This document shows positions 60,410 to 64,000 of a stretch of DNA of 64,000 bases, piece by piece (within the stretch, counting starts at the first letter, position 1; each line of letters opens with the position of its first letter). The DNA is from Sambucus nigra (lineage: Eukaryota; Streptophyta; Magnoliopsida; Dipsacales; Adoxaceae). The notes under the pieces were generated by a model that was not told where the DNA came from, searched no databases, and worked only from the letters and a program-made list of their open reading frames with translations. The position numbers and the translations under genes were made by a program. The stretch lies in NCBI GenBank assembly GCA_949130495.1, contig OX422221.1, forward strand, positions 31,803,224 through 31,867,223, written 5' to 3'.

Positions 60410-61740
60410 TGGGAGGGTCCTTGACACGAATCTCAGTAAGATCGGTATTGAATTACTCAAGTTAAGGTTTAAACCTTTTCTTGTTCAACTTAGACAAGTT
60501 TTCAGTCCTCGGATTCATAATCTCTACAGCACCGTGATTGCAAAACTTTTGCACTAAAAATAGTTTGTTCCAGCGAGATTGCAATTTCCTGGGAAAAAGG
60601 TGATGGCATTAATCATATAGTAGGAATTTGTTTCCCACCACACATTTCTTTCGCACTATCCATTTGTCATGAAAGTCGTTAGTTTAATCCTTAAAAAGAT
60701 ATTAGCACCATTGTATAGATCGTTCCTTAACACGTCTACCTCATTGAGTTGGAACTTTCGAAGGTCTTCGCCTTCGGTAATGTAAAAATTGAGATTTTTG
60801 ATAGCCCAATATGCCCACTTCCTTAGCTCAATCGGAAAATTACATGCCTTCCCAATATGACCAAAGTGTGACAGATAGACTATATGTCTGATCATTAGTG
60901 AAAAAGTTTATGGTCTTTTCTAGAATCCCTTTTATGTCCCTATTAGAAAATTTCGATTGGCCGTTGATTTGAGGGTGATATGTGGTGGAGACCTTATCGG
61001 TTACACCATATTACAACATCAAGGCTGTTAATATGTTATTGCAAAAATAAATTTGGGGTGCCAAAGCTATCAAATATGTTTTCTTTTAGTAATTTCAGCA
61101 CCACTTTCACCGTGTTCTTCCAAGTAAGCACGTCTTTAACCTATTTGGATACATAGTCGATGATGGTTAAAATTTATTCAAACTAATTGGACTTAGAGAA
61201 AGGACCCATGAAGTCTATTCATCATAATAAAAAAAAAATTGAATGCTATAATAGGTGAAAAAGGCATCATGTTCCTCTTAGTGACCTTCCTAAGTAATTG
61301 GTAGTGGGCGCAAGTCTTGCAGACAACTCGTACATCTTTGAAAATTGTAGGCTAATAAAAGATGCAATGTAAAACTTTGAAATTGGTGTTTCGGAAAGAA
61401 ATGTGTCCTTAACACGCTTTGTTGTGGGAAAATGATAAGATATTAGGATCTCATCTTTCGAGACAGATTTGCACATGATTTGGTTCGAACAATGCATAAA
61501 CATGATGGGTCAACAAAAAAGAATGACTGTACCAAACTCAAAAACATTTCGTTGACTTGTGCCAAGAAATGTGGTAGATAGGCCTTGGTAATATGGAAGT
61601 TAGAAATATCAACAAACCATGGCAAAGTTAAAGAGACCATGAGTTTCCCATCTGGGAAAAACTCTGGGATAAGGATAGGACAGATATGATTGTGATCAAA
61701 TGTAAGTCGAGATAAATCATTCACGACGATATTTTCTACC
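60410..61740 (-). pseudogene. Athila-type integrase and C-terminal domain
   Basis: Frame 61766-61443 covers the linker: GVENIVVNDLSRL, then FPDGKLMVSLTLPWFVDISNFHITKAYLP (Athila: ENxVADHLSRL, FPDExLLxVxxxPWYADIxNYLxxGxxP). Next are the decayed zinc-binding region (61503-61267) and core fragments. Frame 60895-60656 reads HIGKACNFPIELRKWAYWAIKNLNFYI, LRKFQLNEVDVLRNDLYNGANIF. The C-terminal piece HLFPRKLQSRWNKLFLVQKFCNHGAVEIMNPRTENLSKLNKKRFKP lies at about 60600-60460. All parts are in Athila order. Confidence 0.78.
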
Positions 61741-62120
61741 CCATTTTTCTTTAAACTAGAGGTCAAAATTTTAGAGGAGAAGCACCCAAAGTATTATCTT
61801 ACTCCTATCTTCCCTCTTGAAACGGAGGTAATTAAATGCGACATGGTCGGTGAAGCAAACTACGGGCGATCCTACCATGTAAGCCCAAGATTTATCCAAC
61901 ACGAATACTATGGATATAAATTAATTATCCGTTGTGGCGTAGTTCATTTTCACACTATCAAGTGTGAACCGCGCATAAGATATCATGAGGTTTCTTATCC
62001 TCCATTGACCAAGAACCACCCATACAACATAGTCACTTGCGTTACAGATGAGCTCGAATGGAAGGTTCTAGTCATGCAATTTCATGATGGGGGATGTGGT
62101 CAACATATCTTTTAACTTAT
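61740..62120 (-). pseudogene. Athila-type RNase H
   Basis: On the minus strand, pieces such as FDKLKDMLTTSPIMKLHDW, LPFELICNASDYVVWVVLGQ, KMNYATTD, SPVVCFTDHVAFNYLRFK and ILWVLLL follow the pattern FxxLKxxLxxAPIxxxPDW, PFExMCDASDxAVGAVLGQ, NYxTTEKELLAVVFA, VxTDHAALKYL, RWxLLLQEF. The first catalytic D in CDASD has become N (CNASD). Confidence 0.7.
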
Positions 62121-62178
62121 CAAATGGCTTTGTTCATGCCTCACTCCACAAGAATGGAGCATCTTTAGCAAGAAGACT

Positions 62179-63000
62179 TCACATTGGGCATGCGATCGAG
62201 CTAAAGTATTGAATGAAACATCGGTAAAAACTGATGTGACCAAGAAAATACCTCAAATCTCCGAGCCTTTGAGGAGAAAGAATATTGAAAATAGCATTAA
62301 TCTTAGCCTTACCCACCTGAATACCGTCATTGGAGACAATATGGCCCGGGATGATCCCTTCTGTCACATTAAAATGACACTACTCCCACTAAAGAATGAG
62401 GTTTTTATCAGTGCACCTAGATAACACCTTTTGATGTCTGTGTAGGCATCCCTCATAAGAATGACCAAAGACACTAAAGTCATCCATGAAAATGTCAAAA
62501 ATGTTTTTGACCATGCCATTAAAGTTGTTAATCATGAACCGCTGGAAAGTTTCAGGTACATTACAAAGCCCAAACGAGATTTTCCTTAAGGCAAAAGTGA
62601 CATACAAACAAGTGAACATGGTATTTTCTTGATCTCTGGGGAAATTTGAATTTATTTATACCCCTAATAGCCATAAAAAAACATTAATACCTGTGTCTGT
62701 CTACCCTTTCGAGAATTTGGTCAAGGAAATGTAAAGGAAAGTGTTCTTTACTCATGACCACATTAAGCTTTTGTTAGTCGATGTAAACACGACAAACGAT
62801 TGGAATGATAAAGGGAACAAGGTCACCATCCTCTTTTTTAATAAGTGTAAGACGTGACTTTTTTGGCATAACTTGTGTCGGGCTCACCCATTGACTATCG
62901 AAAATTGTGTAGGTTATTTACACATCCAATATCTTTATCACCTCCACCATTACCACCTTGCTCATGTTTGGATTTATCCATATTTTCATTTGATGTGTGG
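62179..63000 (-). pseudogene. Athila-type reverse transcriptase
   Basis: Frame 62619-62389 reads FTCLYVTFALRKISFGLCNVPETFQRFMINNFNGMVKNIFDIFMDDFSVFGHSYEGCLHRHQKVLSRCTDKNLIL. The next frame (62367-62179) reads EGIIPGHIVSNDGIQVGKAKINAIFNILSPQRLGDLRYFLGHISFYRCFIQYFSSIACPM. These are the palm, catalytic and connection segments of Athila RT. The catalytic F-M-D-D (62479-62490) is intact, but frames are interrupted between pieces. Confidence 0.85.
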
Positions 63001-63569
63001 CCTTCGCATCCATTTCCATGTAAATGCTATTGGTGCAAATTTCATTCTTTCTACTTCACGCAAATTGAATGATTGATCCCTTTCCTCAACACCTTTAGAA
63101 AGACGTCCCCTTGACAAGGTTTGTTGCTATTTCATAAGAAAAGTGTTCTCACCACTATATAAAAAAAACTTAAGATCTTTAGGTCAGGTTCTGAGTTCAA
63201 GTTTGGAAATTAAAACATTCAATGGGAAGGGAAATTAGTGACATCGGGGTAATTTATCAAAGTACAAGATCAATATCGAGTCTTTGATATCCCCTTCACT
63301 TTTAACATTATTGAGAAGTCTTTCACAATCCCCAAAACTTTTACCATCATTAACAACTTCATCAACCACCTTAAAGTGCTAAAGTTAATTATATAGGGCC
63401 AATAACTCCCAATTCAGAGAATAACAATTCACATCTAGGGGATCTTCATAGATTTTATCATTGGTGAGAAAATAGCTATCCAAGGAGTTTGCAATACCTG
63501 CCTCTAAAGGATCTCTAAAAAGAGAGAGGTATAAATATTATTGGAGAAGATTGCTAATGCAAGATGATG

Positions 63570-63990
63570 TTTCAACTGCTTCTTCACCATCATCAAAACT
63601 TTAGGGGTTCTTAAGGAGGTTTAACACATTAACTTCAACCGCCATATTACAAAAAAATTCATCACCCTGTTCTTATAATTAATGTTGGAATTAACATTTC
63701 TGAGGAACGGTCATCCTAAAATTAGTTGAATTTGAGCGCTACATTTTGGTATGGGTTGAGTGTTCAAAATAATGAATTCTATTGTGAAGTAGAAAGAATC
63801 AACTTGGATAATCACTTCCTCCATAACTCATCGTGGTATCCCAGTCGAGTGGATAACAAATTACAAAGTTATGGGAGTCGTTTAAATATCGTCGAGACTC
63901 AACTCAAGATACAATGAATGAGATATCAAGTTCATGTTGCTCCTAAATCAAGGAAGCTACGATACTCAATTGAACTTTCGGATTAGATTG
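63570..63990 (-). pseudogene. Athila-type retropepsin
   Basis: Minus-strand translation gives VAFLDLGASMNLISHSLYLELSLDDI, then GIPRxVMEEVIIQVDSFYFTIEFIILNTQPIP, then QLILGWPFLRNVNSNINYKNRVM. Athila proteases read LLDLGASVNLLPYSVYxQLGL, IPRGxIEDVLVQVDKFYFPVDFIVLDTxPxP and PVILGRPFLATxNAxINCRxG. The catalytic D-L-G-A-S is kept, while the flap ILGRPF is ILGWPF. Internal stops are present. Confidence 0.75.
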
Positions 63991-64000
63991 AGGTTGTCAG

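Larger units (their letters stand above)
60391..64000 (-). mobile_element. decayed Athila-type Ty3/gypsy pol, minus strand
   Basis: Reading right to left: protease (63990-63570), RT (about 63000-62180), RNase H (62120-61740), linker and integrase (61740-60410), in Ty3/gypsy order. Residue patterns fit the plant Athila clade: FGLCNVPETFQR, FMDDFSVFG, GHIVSxxGIQVxxAKI, KACNFPIELRKWAYWAIKxLN. Stops and frameshifts are frequent throughout. Gag lies beyond the right edge, and no LTR was recognised. Confidence 0.8.

Overview
This window is repeat-dense, AT-rich plant nuclear DNA. I see no intact host gene, rRNA, tRNA, CRISPR array or prokaryotic operon. Nearly everything assignable is LTR retrotransposon, plus a tandem satellite. 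The domain lineages (Sirevirus-like Ty1/copia gag, Tat-type and Athila-type Ty3/gypsy pol, tRNA-Met primer sites) are specific to plants. The species cannot be told from this sequence.

Layout. 1-3566: start of the internal region, primer site and long LTR of a minus-strand gypsy-like element. 5302-6500: decayed minus-strand plant 'putative transposon protein' gene with an acidic tail. 7770-17870: decayed plus-strand Tat-type gypsy element (gag, protease, RT, RNase H, second RNase H, integrase) followed by a large antisense ORF. Its integrase is split at 12221-13899 by an LTR-plus-primer-site insertion (D). 19032-19330: possible CACTA transposon end. 20140-31596: gag-only Sirevirus-like element B (target duplication TCACC), with element C (22790-27404, duplication ATGCA) nested inside its gag. 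31597-35590: diverged satellite of about 168-bp period, into which B inserted. 39812-48503: element E, with two 3.0-kb LTRs and a 2.65-kb interior without coding capacity, splitting another decayed minus-strand plant transposon-protein gene (48504-49470 plus 39640-39811). 51472-58609: element A, a structurally complete gag-only retrotransposon with 1.56-kb LTRs, perfect 5-bp target duplication TTTTG, primer site, polypurine tracts and one uninterrupted 643-codon gag but no protease, integrase, RT or RNase H. 60400-63990: decayed minus-strand Athila-type protease-RT-RNase H-integrase.

The most interesting system is the family A/B/C/D. These are related elements that share LTR ends, primer site, polypurine tracts, palindrome-rich LTRs and, for A, B and C, a conserved non-coding stretch after gag. 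A, B and C encode at most gag. They look like a gag-only, pol-parasitic lineage (TR-GAG type) that must be moved by an enzyme source elsewhere. A's gag is open while those of B and C are broken. LTRs of all these elements, and of the apparently unrelated element E, carry clusters of TTCGAA-centred palindromes.
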